From positions 51,308 through 115,307 of the forward strand of contig NZ_JAJLQX010000008.1 in NCBI RefSeq assembly GCF_021295095.1: DNA of 64,000 nucleotides, written 5' to 3'. The position numbers were made by a program, and so were the translations under genes. Source of the DNA: Phocaeicola oris. GTDB lineage: Bacteria; Bacteroidota; Bacteroidia; Bacteroidales; Bacteroidaceae. The notes beneath the pieces are model-generated. The model was not told where the DNA came from and made no database searches. It saw only the letters and a list, made by a program, of their open reading frames with translations. The first letter of the stretch is position 1. Each line of letters begins with the position of its first letter. Positions 41,117-50,176 of this stretch are shown here, piece by piece.

Positions 41117-43585
41117 ATGAGTGAAAATGATAATCCAGCAGGAATCTTCGGCAACCGTCTGTTAGGCGGCTGGAGTAAGATATTTGGTAAAAAACACGAT
41201 AACGGCAAAGGCGAAAAACAAGGACATGACCATGATAAATTAAAGCCATTCCCGCCCAACCATTTCTTCTCCCAGGAAGAGCTGTGTTTCCTTGCAAAGA
41301 ATCAAGAGCAGTGTAGCCGTCTTCAGAGTTGGGCTTTGCAAATGAGCTTATGGGCACGATCCAAGTCCAACGAGCAGGACAGGAACAACCCACAGTTTTT
41401 CCCGGCCGTTCAATGGCAGGACGGTTTGATGAGCACATGGATAGACTCGGAGGCAACGCCTGACAGCATAGACCAACAGGCTGACCGTCTTTACCAATTA
41501 CAGCTGGATGGCTATAAAATGGATGCCGCTTTTGTAAGAATGATAGAGGCAAGAGCTTGTAGAAGTTTAGTGGGCAACCTCTTTGTGGATGAGAGACAGA
41601 ATGAGACCGCTGCACGAAAAGGCGGTAAGCACTTTATATGGATTAAAGCCGTTGTTGACAAGTCTGGTGAGGACTTGGCTTTGTCCATATATCATTACAA
41701 CAAGATCAGCCACCATCATGAATCAGAAGAAACAGTTTCATACAAACAGTTCAAGCCGCTTCTTGAAAACAAGGAGATGACAGCCCTTGGCGGTGAGGGA
41801 CAGCGCAAATGGAACGATGAAGCCACCGCAAGAGACATGGCGGAGGAAAAGTTTACAGAGTTAATCTGTCTGATGAGACGGAGTAATATCTGTCAGGGGA
41901 TGTTCCCTGCCCACAGTTCCATCTCTATACGCCAAGAGGATGGAAAAGACTATGTCCCCATGGCATGGGCCCTATCAGGGGATGGGATAAAGATAGACTT
42001 CGATCCCCAAGTATCCATTAGTAAAAGTTCACTTTTGGTTACCTCCAATGATTCCTACCGGTTTGTCGACGTGTTGGACTATATAGATAAAACGATAAGT
42101 GAGCAGGATGCCAGTCAGGAACTGCTGACCTTTGTCAGGATATTCGGCAAAGACTTTTGTGGAGACAAAGTGCTCTCTTCCGGAAAGTATCCTCTTTGCC
42201 GGATAAACGACATAGAGATAGACCGTGTAACAGCAAAGGCTTCGGACACAATAGTCGCCTTCAACAATGATACTTTGGAAACCGTGACGCTTTCTTCAGA
42301 AGACAGGATAACCCTGTTAAAAGCAGTCATACGCCGTTCGGATGCGCTGCTGACAGAATTGAGTTCCGACCTTCAGAGAACAACGGACGAAAAAGTCCAG
42401 GGAATGTTAAAGGATAGGCTAAATAACATCCATCAAGGGCTGTCAGCTTATAACACTGGCGACAATTACCATACTTTGGATGAGTTATGGCAGCATATCA
42501 CCTCAATTTTCAGGGTGAAGCAAAGCGCGGAGACGGCAACGGTCGTCCCTGCATCAGCAGTCAAAGTTATAGAAGCTCCGCAATCCACCGAAGTAAGGGA
42601 TAAAGAGCCCTTAGTCCACAATCAAAATGAAGTTCAAAGTGTTCAAGAACCTATTGCTAAAAGTGATGACGGCATCAAAATGCCCAAGCAAGTTGACGAA
42701 GCCCCGTCAATTGAACCTAAGAAAAGTCAGATGCCGGAAGGCTATATCCGGATTGAACCATCTTCCAAAGGCAGGTGGCACACAGCAGAAATGCTCCGTA
42801 GGGAAGCCTATCGTGTTTATGGAAAGCTGTTAAGTGCAAAACTTAAAAAGCAGCTTGATAATGACAACAACCCTTGGGTTTCAAAACAGATGTTGACACC
42901 AAGAGATATCAAAGGCACTGTTTATACCGGGCCGAATGCCATCATGCTTGCGTTATGGACAGAACAGCAGGGATTCGAACTCCCTTTCTTCATTACTGAA
43001 GAGGAGCTAAGAGCGAACGAACTCGGTATTCTTCAAGATGCCAAGAGCCTCTTTATCCTCCATAAGAACGGAACGTCAAGGGTGTACAACATTGCACAGA
43101 CCACCTTTCCCGTTACCCAAAGGCGTTCCTATGAGTCTCTCAAACTGAATATGATAGCAACAGAGCGCAAGAAGACTTCAGGGTATCAGTTCCTCGACGC
43201 TGACGGCTTTTGTAAAACAGCGTTGAAGTTTGATGGTGTCCCCGGCCTTTCTGTCTATGATTATGCCGAGAAGGTCATCCATATAGCCCCGAAGAGCAAT
43301 TTTGAAACCGAGGACGACTATTACCGTGACTTGGCCGTGGCCATGGTGGAAAGCACCCGTGAAGTTGATTTCGATACGCTCCGTCTGGACACCTATCTCT
43401 TTGAGAATCTCGTCTCTCATCTGGGTAGTGGTATTATCAGCCAGAGTTGCCGTTTTAATGCCACCAATCCCGAATATTCCCGGATATGGAGAGAGAGGTT
43501 AGAGAACAATCCTGAATACACCAAGAGAATCTTGGAACAATCAGACGCAGCTTCAGGCCAAGTCCTTCAATCGGCATTGACATAG
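41117..43585 (+). CDS. Large protein with degenerate C-terminal ArdC-like module (822 aa)
   Basis: 822 residues. Residues 1-540 are unknown: helical, polar, with an N-terminal histidine/lysine-rich region and a disordered linker near 475-540. Residues about 595-672 resemble the ArdC N-domain (TVYTGPNAIMLALW, then LPFFITEEEL, and VYNIAQT). The end (about 700-815) resembles the ArdC zincin helical part (LENNPEYTKRIL...), but no HExxH is present. It is therefore probably a binding-only relative of the 1383-residue protein. It ends before a strong pair of hairpins. Cytoplasmic location is expected. Confidence 0.65.
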   Translation: MSENDNPAGIFGNRLLGGWSKIFGKKHDNGKGEKQGHDHDKLKPFPPNHFFSQEELCFLAKNQEQCSRLQSWALQMSLWARSKSNEQDRNNPQFFPAVQWQDGLMSTWIDSEATPDSIDQQADRLYQLQLDGYKMDAAFVRMIEARACRSLVGNLFVDERQNETAARKGGKHFIWIKAVVDKSGEDLALSIYHYNKISHHHESEETVSYKQFKPLLENKEMTALGGEGQRKWNDEATARDMAEEKFTELICLMRRSNICQGMFPAHSSISIRQEDGKDYVPMAWALSGDGIKIDFDPQVSISKSSLLVTSNDSYRFVDVLDYIDKTISEQDASQELLTFVRIFGKDFCGDKVLSSGKYPLCRINDIEIDRVTAKASDTIVAFNNDTLETVTLSSEDRITLLKAVIRRSDALLTELSSDLQRTTDEKVQGMLKDRLNNIHQGLSAYNTGDNYHTLDELWQHITSIFRVKQSAETATVVPASAVKVIEAPQSTEVRDKEPLVHNQNEVQSVQEPIAKSDDGIKMPKQVDEAPSIEPKKSQMPEGYIRIEPSSKGRWHTAEMLRREAYRVYGKLLSAKLKKQLDNDNNPWVSKQMLTPRDIKGTVYTGPNAIMLALWTEQQGFELPFFITEEELRANELGILQDAKSLFILHKNGTSRVYNIAQTTFPVTQRRSYESLKLNMIATERKKTSGYQFLDADGFCKTALKFDGVPGLSVYDYAEKVIHIAPKSNFETEDDYYRDLAVAMVESTREVDFDTLRLDTYLFENLVSHLGSGIISQSCRFNATNPEYSRIWRERLENNPEYTKRILEQSDAASGQVLQSALT

Positions 43586-43613
43586 GACTATCAATAATCA
43601 GTCCCGGTTCATG

Positions 43614-43643
43614 TTTAATTATGGCAAATTCGCCATAATTAAA
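43614..43643. terminator. Perfect 12-bp hairpin after the ArdC-like gene
   Basis: TTTAATTATGGC (43614-43625) pairs perfectly with GCCATAATTAAA (43632-43643) around a 6-base loop; it lies 29 bases after the stop at 43585. Confidence 0.65.
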
Positions 43644-43663
43644 ATTGGGATGATTAAATGAAA

Positions 43664-43693
43664 AAGGCGACCTGCATCCCTGCAAACCGCCTT
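43664..43693. terminator. Second hairpin between converging genes
   Basis: AAGGCG (43664-43669) pairs with CGCCTT (43688-43693); A-rich on one side, T-rich on the other. With the hairpin at 43614 it separates the plus-strand operon from the minus-strand gene ending at 43732. Confidence 0.5.
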
Positions 43694-43731
43694 CTGACAT
43701 TATTTAATTAAAGTTTATCGTCTTGTTTTAT

Positions 43732-44334
43732 TCATTCTTTCTCCGCTATTTCAACAGCTTGAAGGATTGTCCGTTTGATGACATCATGTTCGAGTCTTAT
43801 GGGATGTACATGACCACCATCAGCAATGGCACCGTCAATGAAATAACGGATATTCCACCATTTCTTGACATTATTTTTAGTAATATTAAGAGCCCGAGCA
43901 CAAGCCTTTTTAGATTCGAGAGGATTTTGATACCGCCATAATGTTATTTTTACTGCGTTCTCGGATGTTTTCAAAGAATCAAGTTTACCTTTATCCTTTC
44001 TCCACTCTTGGAACAGTTCCACCGAAGAGAGATTGCTTTCCTTGGTTTGGTTACTACCATTGGTCATATCAGCATTTTCCAACGCTTCGTTGGAAACCTC
44101 CTCGATTTTATCCCACACTTCTTGGGGCCAGTCCCCATCATCAGGCTCATCACCATAGCGAAGCTCATTGATGAACTGTTCCGCTCCGTCTTCATCACCT
44201 TCTTCGAAGCCCAGTACCTGGCACCACTCCTTATAGTCGTCTACCATTTCCTGGCCGTGCATTGTGATACACTGCAGATTTGTTATTTCCTCACGGTCGA
44301 GTTTACCAATCAAATCTTTTACTACTTTTGGCAT
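43732..44334 (-). CDS. Unknown protein with possible C-terminal helix-turn-helix (200 aa)
   Basis: 200 residues. The first 120 are strongly acidic (EEGDEDGAEQF, DEPDDGDWPQEVWDK). Near 140-170 the segment SKKACARALNITKNNVKKWW looks like a helix-turn-helix of the resolvase/transposase kind. The end is helical. It lies 17 bases downstream of the DUF4099-like gene and is probably co-transcribed from the divergent promoter at 45138-45207. It is a possible regulator of the transfer regulon, but that is speculation. Confidence 0.55.
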   Translation of the reverse strand: MPKVVKDLIGKLDREEITNLQCITMHGQEMVDDYKEWCQVLGFEEGDEDGAEQFINELRYGDEPDDGDWPQEVWDKIEEVSNEALENADMTNGSNQTKESNLSSVELFQEWRKDKGKLDSLKTSENAVKITLWRYQNPLESKKACARALNITKNNVKKWWNIRYFIDGAIADGGHVHPIRLEHDVIKRTILQAVEIAEKE

Positions 44335-44351
44335 ATTGTAAATTTTTAAGA

Positions 44352-45113
44352 TTATCTGTGTATACCTCTGTTTTTCTGCTCCGCTTTTTGTGAGTTCTCA
44401 TCCCCTAAATGGTAGAACTCCTTTTGCATCTCTTCCGTGTAATTATCTTCAGGAACATAGTCCTTGAAAGAGTTGTCCGACTCTTTGACCCAACATCCGT
44501 AGATGCCGAAATTATATGTAGGCAACTCGCGGGAAGCAATACTGTCATATTCCTCCCTGTCACCACTTACCACCTTGATGCCACCGTCAGCGAGGAAATC
44601 CAACCCGAATGTGAACCGCCCTTCCTGCTTGTCTATTGAAATAACATTGCCTGTACACATCTGTGCCACTTGCTCATTAGAGAGTTCCAGCTCGTTTTGA
44701 AGTGAAGCCAGATTATCCTCCATTAGAGAAACAGGAATATAGAAAACCCTGTTTGTCTTGTCATCGAGCTGTACGAAACACTGTTCTTTCCCCGGCATTT
44801 TGGTTATGATGATTTTCCCGCTTCGCAGCGTGTTCTGTTCCTCTGGCGTGAAGTCCTCCAAATCAGCCATTTCACTTCTCGGGGCAATCAGGATGTCAAC
44901 AGTGCCACTTCTTCTTTCAAGTTTAAGACGGGCCTGAATTGTTCTCTGTATGCCGTCACCCAAATCCACGCTGACGGGTAAAATAGGAGTCCAATGTCCC
45001 TCCAATAGTTTTTTCATCACCATTTCAGGCAGGTCATCCACCATTTCTTGAGACAGCCCGATACTTGCAAATTTCTCGTATGGTATCTCATTCTCACCAA
45101 AAGTTGTTCTCAT
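44352..45113 (-). CDS. DUF4099-like protein (253 aa)
   Basis: 253 residues. The opening PYEKFASIGLSQEMVDDLPE, then KLLEGHWTPILPVSVDLGDG, matches the start of DUF4099 domains; the middle LRSGKIIITKMPGKEQCFVQLD resembles the DUF3945-type strand region that often follows. Bacteroidetes elements carry such proteins next to DNA-processing genes, but their role is not known. It is driven by a promoter of the motif class, divergent from the gene at 45327, and followed by the 200-residue gene. Confidence 0.65.
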   Translation of the reverse strand: MRTTFGENEIPYEKFASIGLSQEMVDDLPEMVMKKLLEGHWTPILPVSVDLGDGIQRTIQARLKLERRSGTVDILIAPRSEMADLEDFTPEEQNTLRSGKIIITKMPGKEQCFVQLDDKTNRVFYIPVSLMEDNLASLQNELELSNEQVAQMCTGNVISIDKQEGRFTFGLDFLADGGIKVVSGDREEYDSIASRELPTYNFGIYGCWVKESDNSFKDYVPEDNYTEEMQKEFYHLGDENSQKAEQKNRGIHR

Positions 45114-45137
45114 AATTTTCCTGTTTATTGTTTTTGC

Positions 45138-45207
45138 AAAGATAGTTTCTTACTTGAAAAGTCCGTTCTCCAAAAAAATAAACCTTTTATATTAACATTT
45201 TCAAAAC
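45138..45207 (-). promoter_or_regulatory. Promoter of the DUF4099-like gene, with conserved upstream motif
   Basis: On the minus strand the core GAAAATGTTAATATAA (within 45187-45207) lies 41 bases upstream of a perfect -7 TATCTTTG (45138-45145). There is no TTTG at the usual -33 spacing. Confidence 0.68.
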
Positions 45208-45237
45208 GTTTTTGGGCGATTTTACGGTGTTTTTCGT

Positions 45238-45306
45238 TTTTGAAATGTTAATATAAGACTTCCTTTTTTTTCGAGCCCCCTATTAAAACGGTTTATTTTA
45301 TTTTTG
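45238..45306 (+). promoter_or_regulatory. Promoter of the second transfer operon, with conserved upstream motif
   Basis: TTGAAATGTTAATATAAGA (45238-45258, one A shorter than the others) ends 40 bases before a perfect -7 TATTTTTG (45299-45306). It faces away from the motif at 45187-45207, only 30 bases apart, so one regulator could control both directions. Confidence 0.68.
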
Positions 45307-45326
45307 TAATCATAAAATACGAGTAG

Positions 45327-46340
45327 ATGGTTATACATTTTAGACATATCTTCATGGCTGTTTTGAGTCTGTTCAGTCTCTTTTGTCATGCACAAAAGAA
45401 TACCTCCGATGTCAATCATCAGGATTACTGGATAGACAAATACCTTAGTGTCAGTTTCCCCTTACAACGTGTCGAGATCAATTCTGCGTTCGGTATTCGT
45501 AAAGATCCATTCACCGGCAAGGAAAAAGAACACTGTGGCTTGGATTTAAAAGCTCATTATGAGAAAGTCCTTGCCATGTTTGACGGTTACATCGCGAATA
45601 TAGGCTATGACTCCGGATCCGGCAATTACATCATCATGCGTCATGGTGATTACACCATCAGCTATTGTCATCTTTCTCAAATCTGGGTAAAGAAAGGAGA
45701 GAGAATCTATGCAGGAGACCCGGTTGGCGTCAGCGGTTCTTCCGGTCGTTCGACGGGGCCACACCTTCATGTCACCAGCCGGTTAAGGGGACGACTCGAA
45801 GACCCCTATAACCTCCTTACTTACATAAGAGACGTAAAGTTGCAGTGTATCACAGCTCTCCATGTCAGCGAGGAGACTCTTCTTTCTCCTGACGCATTTT
45901 TCAAGAGATATGCCCATGCCGCCATGAGACAACAGCAGAAATACGGCATTCCCGCTTCCGTCATCCTTGCTCAAATGGCACTTGAAAGCAGTTGGGGAAA
46001 CAGCAGTCTGGCCCAGGCAGGATTCAATTACTTCGGCATCAAGGCCAACAGGAACTGGCTGGACAGCGGACTTCCATACAGTGTCCATGACGATGATCGC
46101 CCTAATGAGAAATTCTGCAATTTTGCCTCTCCGGAAGCCAGCATGGAATATCATTCAAGACTGTTGATGAGCGATCGCTATAAGCAGTGTTGGAAATACA
46201 GTTCCACGGATTTTCACAATTGGCTCGTTTCCATCAAGTCTGCCGGATATGCCACGGCAAGGGACTATGTACAGAAATGCGAGCGCATCATCATGAAGCA
46301 CAAGCTCTATCTCTACGATGTAGCCGCCGAACGGCTATAA
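45327..46340 (+). CDS. Exported peptidoglycan hydrolase: M23 peptidase then glucosaminidase
   Basis: 337 residues with a signal peptide (about 1-23, ending CHAQ). An M23 domain (about 50-160) keeps all sites: HCGLDL, SYCHLSQ, GPHLHV. A GH73-type domain follows (about 185-330): PASVILAQMALESSWGNSSL, NYFGIK, YATARDYVQK. The order is the reverse of the protein at 38916, and this one is exported. It opens the second transfer operon. A VirB1-like wall-opening role is likely. Confidence 0.9.
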   Translation: MVIHFRHIFMAVLSLFSLFCHAQKNTSDVNHQDYWIDKYLSVSFPLQRVEINSAFGIRKDPFTGKEKEHCGLDLKAHYEKVLAMFDGYIANIGYDSGSGNYIIMRHGDYTISYCHLSQIWVKKGERIYAGDPVGVSGSSGRSTGPHLHVTSRLRGRLEDPYNLLTYIRDVKLQCITALHVSEETLLSPDAFFKRYAHAAMRQQQKYGIPASVILAQMALESSWGNSSLAQAGFNYFGIKANRNWLDSGLPYSVHDDDRPNEKFCNFASPEASMEYHSRLLMSDRYKQCWKYSSTDFHNWLVSIKSAGYATARDYVQKCERIIMKHKLYLYDVAAERL

Positions 46341-46376
46341 TACTATATAAATGTGTATAAACAAAGAAAAAGCATA

Positions 46377-47588
46377 ATGAAAAAAATCTTCTTTTTATTG
46401 TCAGCCCTTACATTCATAGGGCATGGCATCCACGCACAGGTCGTGTACGGTAATGATGAACGATTCTATGTGAACTCCCGGCACGAGATTTCGGCAAGCT
46501 CTGCAAGTCATCCGACAGGCCTGCCAAGTCCGATAGACGGTCAGGCGAAGTATAAGCTGTCAGGATTGGGCGATAACTGGTTTGTCTCCGCGCAGGGCGG
46601 TTTTATCTCTTTCTTGGGAGATCCCGTCTCACACACGGACTTTAACGGTAGAACCAAGGTAGGGTTGGAACTTTCCATCGAGAAATGGCACTCGCCGTAT
46701 TTTGGGACACGACTGGCCTATCAAGGCTTTAAGTTTGTCGATTCCCAACGTGCTCCCAAGTCCTTTGGCAGCTATCATACAGACCTACTTCTTAACGTGT
46801 CTTCCTTCTTCCGACCCTCTTTTGAGAAGCCGGCAAAATGGAACATAAGCCCCTATATGGGAGCTGGAATTATCCGGCATAATCAGTTGAAGAAAAATTC
46901 CTTTGCCTTTTCCTACGGCATCTTGGGAACTTGCAGCCTAAGTGAGCGTATCAGCATCTCTGCCTCTTTTGGTGGAACGACAACCCGTCGGGATTTTGAC
47001 GGATATGGAGAGAAAGGCCGTTTGGGAGACAACCTCCTTTCGGGAAGTATCGGTTTGTCCATCGGGATTGGACATTTAGGCTGGAAAGTCAAAAAACACA
47101 AGTTGGTGTCGGCGAATGAAGATGTATTGCAGAATCCGACAATAACCGATCTGACCACCTATCCGCGCAATAATTACAGTGGCCTTAAATCGCTTCAGGA
47201 AAGACTTGCCAACAAGAATACGGAGAGTATTTCCGGGAATGGCGATGAGAACATTGCGCAGTTTGACGCTCCAATCCTGTTCTTCTTCAAGCGTAATACC
47301 ACGGAGCTTGTCGACAAACAGCAATTGGTCAACATTCAGGAGATTGCAGCTGCCGTCAAGGAGTATAACTTGGAAGTACGTATCGTAGGTTCCGCAGACA
47401 GCAAGACAGGAACACCCAAGCATAACAGGAAACTTTCCATCAAACGCTGCCGTTATATTGCCAAGCTGCTGATAAATGCCGGTGTACCGAAATCGAAGAT
47501 GACCGGGGCAACCAGGGGCGGTATCAATCTTTATAAGCCTTATACAGCCAACCGCCACACCTGCGTGATCCTGTATAAGCAGAAGTAA
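46377..47588 (+). CDS. OmpA-family outer-membrane protein in the transfer operon
   Basis: The frame is open from 46353, but the ATG at 46377 begins a typical signal peptide (KKIFFLLSALTFIGHGIHAQ). The 403-residue product has a beta-rich N-terminal barrel-like region (about 50-250, with aromatic-alternating strands) and a C-terminal OmpA-like peptidoglycan-binding domain (about 300-403: ILFFFKRNTTEL, RIVGSADSKTGTPKHNRKLSIKR split over the usual positions). It would anchor the mating apparatus to the outer membrane and wall. Confidence 0.82.
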   Translation: MKKIFFLLSALTFIGHGIHAQVVYGNDERFYVNSRHEISASSASHPTGLPSPIDGQAKYKLSGLGDNWFVSAQGGFISFLGDPVSHTDFNGRTKVGLELSIEKWHSPYFGTRLAYQGFKFVDSQRAPKSFGSYHTDLLLNVSSFFRPSFEKPAKWNISPYMGAGIIRHNQLKKNSFAFSYGILGTCSLSERISISASFGGTTTRRDFDGYGEKGRLGDNLLSGSIGLSIGIGHLGWKVKKHKLVSANEDVLQNPTITDLTTYPRNNYSGLKSLQERLANKNTESISGNGDENIAQFDAPILFFFKRNTTELVDKQQLVNIQEIAAAVKEYNLEVRIVGSADSKTGTPKHNRKLSIKRCRYIAKLLINAGVPKSKMTGATRGGINLYKPYTANRHTCVILYKQK

Positions 47589-47609
47589 GAAGAATTAAAA
47601 CAGAATAAT

Positions 47610-50156
47610 ATGGCCATTTTAAGAAAGAATACCAACTATGGTGTAACGGACATCTCACCGCGCCTGCAGGACACCCTCAATGCCAACGGCATGCAGGCTC
47701 ATATCACCATGACACAGACCGGTGATTATGAACTTGTCACCTTGTCCCATAATTCATCCGAACCCAGACGTTATTCTCTCGACCAACAACAGGTTGAGAA
47801 CCTGATGAACGGAGGTACATCCGCATGGGACAAGAAGGCCTACAACACCTTTGTCGGCATCGTTAAGGAAGATTATTATATCCCAGGCTCATTTGTCGCA
47901 GCCCGCAATGCCAACAGTCCTGTCAACATGGGACTTGACGGGCACAGGCTTGCCCCGGGAGAATATGGATACAGAGAACCGCGCTTCTTTTACCCTTTTG
48001 AAGGGCCGAGATACGGGCGCTTTGATAGCATCATAGACGGTTTGATGGGACTTGCCCATGGTGGGCGTATCAGGCGCATAGACGGAAGACCATTCTATGC
48101 AAATAGCGCACCTGTCGTTATAGACCGTCCTGACGGGCGTCTGCGTCCCGGAGAGATGAAGACAGGTGCCTATGGGTTCTATGATAAGGGTATGAAGCAG
48201 AAACAGGACGTTCTTCAGTCCATGAGTATCAGCGAACAACAACTTCCCAAGGTGGAACGTCCGAAAGGACAGTCCGTTCCCCTTAATTCCATCAGTTCAC
48301 CGGTTTATCTGTCGGCAGAGAAATTTCAGCAGGTATTGTCTTCGCACGGTATTGTCATAGATGAAAAGAAAAATCTGCTGACCATCAAGTCTGCGTCCGT
48401 CCCCACCAACCTTGAATACAAGTTGAACCCTGACGAGACGAAGAAACTCATGAACGAGAAATTCAAGTACAGCGACAAAAAGGGTATACAAAACAAGGAT
48501 GGTGTATCTGTCAATGAACGGCTTGCCATCCTGAATGCCGTCATAGGGAAAGACTTTACCGATAAGATAACCGTAGAGATGCTTAACAGCAAGGACTATG
48601 TAGACATTAAGCTAAAACCTGAAGTGGAGAAAGAGCTGGGACTTCATCAGGAAGCAGCCAATCAATATATGGCATCCAAACTTGACATCATAGACATGAA
48701 AGACATGCGCGAGGACTATCGGAGCGGTTTCTTAGATCGCTGGAACTCTATCGGTGTCGTCGACGGACGTGGCCTTAATCCAAACGAAGGTTTCTATCTT
48801 CCGGTAAAGGACGGACGTGCCGTCTCTGTCGGTGAGATCCAGGTGTCACCTGTCAATGACGGCAAGGGGGCGACTACGTTTCGCATGACTGCCGTAATCA
48901 ACAATCAGGTGATGTCACATGACATCTCCAAGGAGGACTATATCAAGTTCATCAACTATAATGACGAGTACCGCCTGAAGCTGTTCGACAAGGTTTTTGA
49001 TGAAGTCAAGATAAAGGACGCGTCCAACGGTGTCTTGGAAGATCCCGTGCGTTCAGGCAGGATTGAGGATGCAGACGGTGTTGCCGTATTGAACGGTCAT
49101 TACAACCTTGTTAATGACAACGTTTCCGCTGCAATCACAGGAGCGATGGCCTACAAGGATCAGATCTCCGGCAATTATATGCTGAATATGCGGGAGAGCA
49201 AGGATATTGGTATGTGGTCATATAAAATTACCGAAGAGCAGTATCTTGCTTTCAAGAATGCAGATGATGACGGCAAGGCAAAGCTGCTTTCCACCATCAT
49301 TCCCATAACCGATGAAAACAAGCAGCCCTTGTCTGTTGTCAAAGAAATCCGGCTGCCCCTCTCCACCGCAGAGAGACGCGTGTCTTCTTATTCGGAGAAT
49401 ATAGATATGAAGGACGCATTGCAAAGCGGTGCCGGAAGACCATACAACGAGCGTATGGCAGATGCGTTGAACAAGACGATCTTTAAGGATACGGAACATA
49501 TCAAGGCCACAGCCCTGTCAGGGACAGATATAAAAGCCGTCACCCAAGGCGAAGCGAAATTGGTGGCAGATGGAAAAGCTCAACCCACTTTGGCTGAATT
49601 ACGGGAAAACGTAAAGATTGCCCTTAAAGGAGAAGCCGGCGTAAACGGACAATCATTGGAGAACTTAAAGCCCAACAAAGAATGGGTCAGAAGCGGTGGC
49701 CATGGCAGGGCAACCGAAGTCGGAGATATTGCCGTGGAACGCTTGCGTGACGCAGAAGGCAAGGTCATAGAAGGGAAGTACAAGATGACCGCCGTCATAG
49801 ACGGTAATGTCTTTTCCCATGAGATCACCCAAAAAGATTTCGACAAGTTCCGCGCCATCAACGACACCCAGCGCATGAAGCTCTTCGATAAGATATTCCC
49901 CGAAGTGGAGATGAAGACAAAAGCGGGCCACGGCTTCAACTTGGGGGCTGCTATCCTTGCTGCCGTCTCCGTGGGAATGGATGTTGTCGGTTCCGTCATG
50001 GCAGAGCCACGTCACCGCCCTGAACTCTATGCAAGCCGAAATGTCTTCTCCAAGCCCGGTGTAGCCTCTCCCGAAGCGGTCTCTGCTGCCCTTTACGAGT
50101 CAGAGAGTGAACATCTAAGAAGAGGGCCATCGGAAGGCAGGGGAATGGGTATTTAA
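47610..50156 (+). CDS. Large multi-repeat transfer protein (848 aa)
   Basis: 848 residues built of about four to five related modules of ~60-70 residues. The clearest are at about 400-460 (FRMTAVINNQVMSHDISKED, RLKLFDKVFDEVKI) and 700-770 (YKMTAVIDGNVFSHEITQKD, RMKLFDKIFPEVEM); weaker ones lie near 28-85, 235-300 and 510-570. A glycine-rich segment is at 85-190, and a weak hydrophobic stretch near 775-795. No signal peptide. The DUF3945-like flavour suggests a DNA- or protein-binding role inside the cell. Family not firmly known. Confidence 0.7.
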   Translation: MAILRKNTNYGVTDISPRLQDTLNANGMQAHITMTQTGDYELVTLSHNSSEPRRYSLDQQQVENLMNGGTSAWDKKAYNTFVGIVKEDYYIPGSFVAARNANSPVNMGLDGHRLAPGEYGYREPRFFYPFEGPRYGRFDSIIDGLMGLAHGGRIRRIDGRPFYANSAPVVIDRPDGRLRPGEMKTGAYGFYDKGMKQKQDVLQSMSISEQQLPKVERPKGQSVPLNSISSPVYLSAEKFQQVLSSHGIVIDEKKNLLTIKSASVPTNLEYKLNPDETKKLMNEKFKYSDKKGIQNKDGVSVNERLAILNAVIGKDFTDKITVEMLNSKDYVDIKLKPEVEKELGLHQEAANQYMASKLDIIDMKDMREDYRSGFLDRWNSIGVVDGRGLNPNEGFYLPVKDGRAVSVGEIQVSPVNDGKGATTFRMTAVINNQVMSHDISKEDYIKFINYNDEYRLKLFDKVFDEVKIKDASNGVLEDPVRSGRIEDADGVAVLNGHYNLVNDNVSAAITGAMAYKDQISGNYMLNMRESKDIGMWSYKITEEQYLAFKNADDDGKAKLLSTIIPITDENKQPLSVVKEIRLPLSTAERRVSSYSENIDMKDALQSGAGRPYNERMADALNKTIFKDTEHIKATALSGTDIKAVTQGEAKLVADGKAQPTLAELRENVKIALKGEAGVNGQSLENLKPNKEWVRSGGHGRATEVGDIAVERLRDAEGKVIEGKYKMTAVIDGNVFSHEITQKDFDKFRAINDTQRMKLFDKIFPEVEMKTKAGHGFNLGAAILAAVSVGMDVVGSVMAEPRHRPELYASRNVFSKPGVASPEAVSAALYESESEHLRRGPSEGRGMGI

Positions 50157-50176
50157 TCATCAATAACGTCCGCAAC

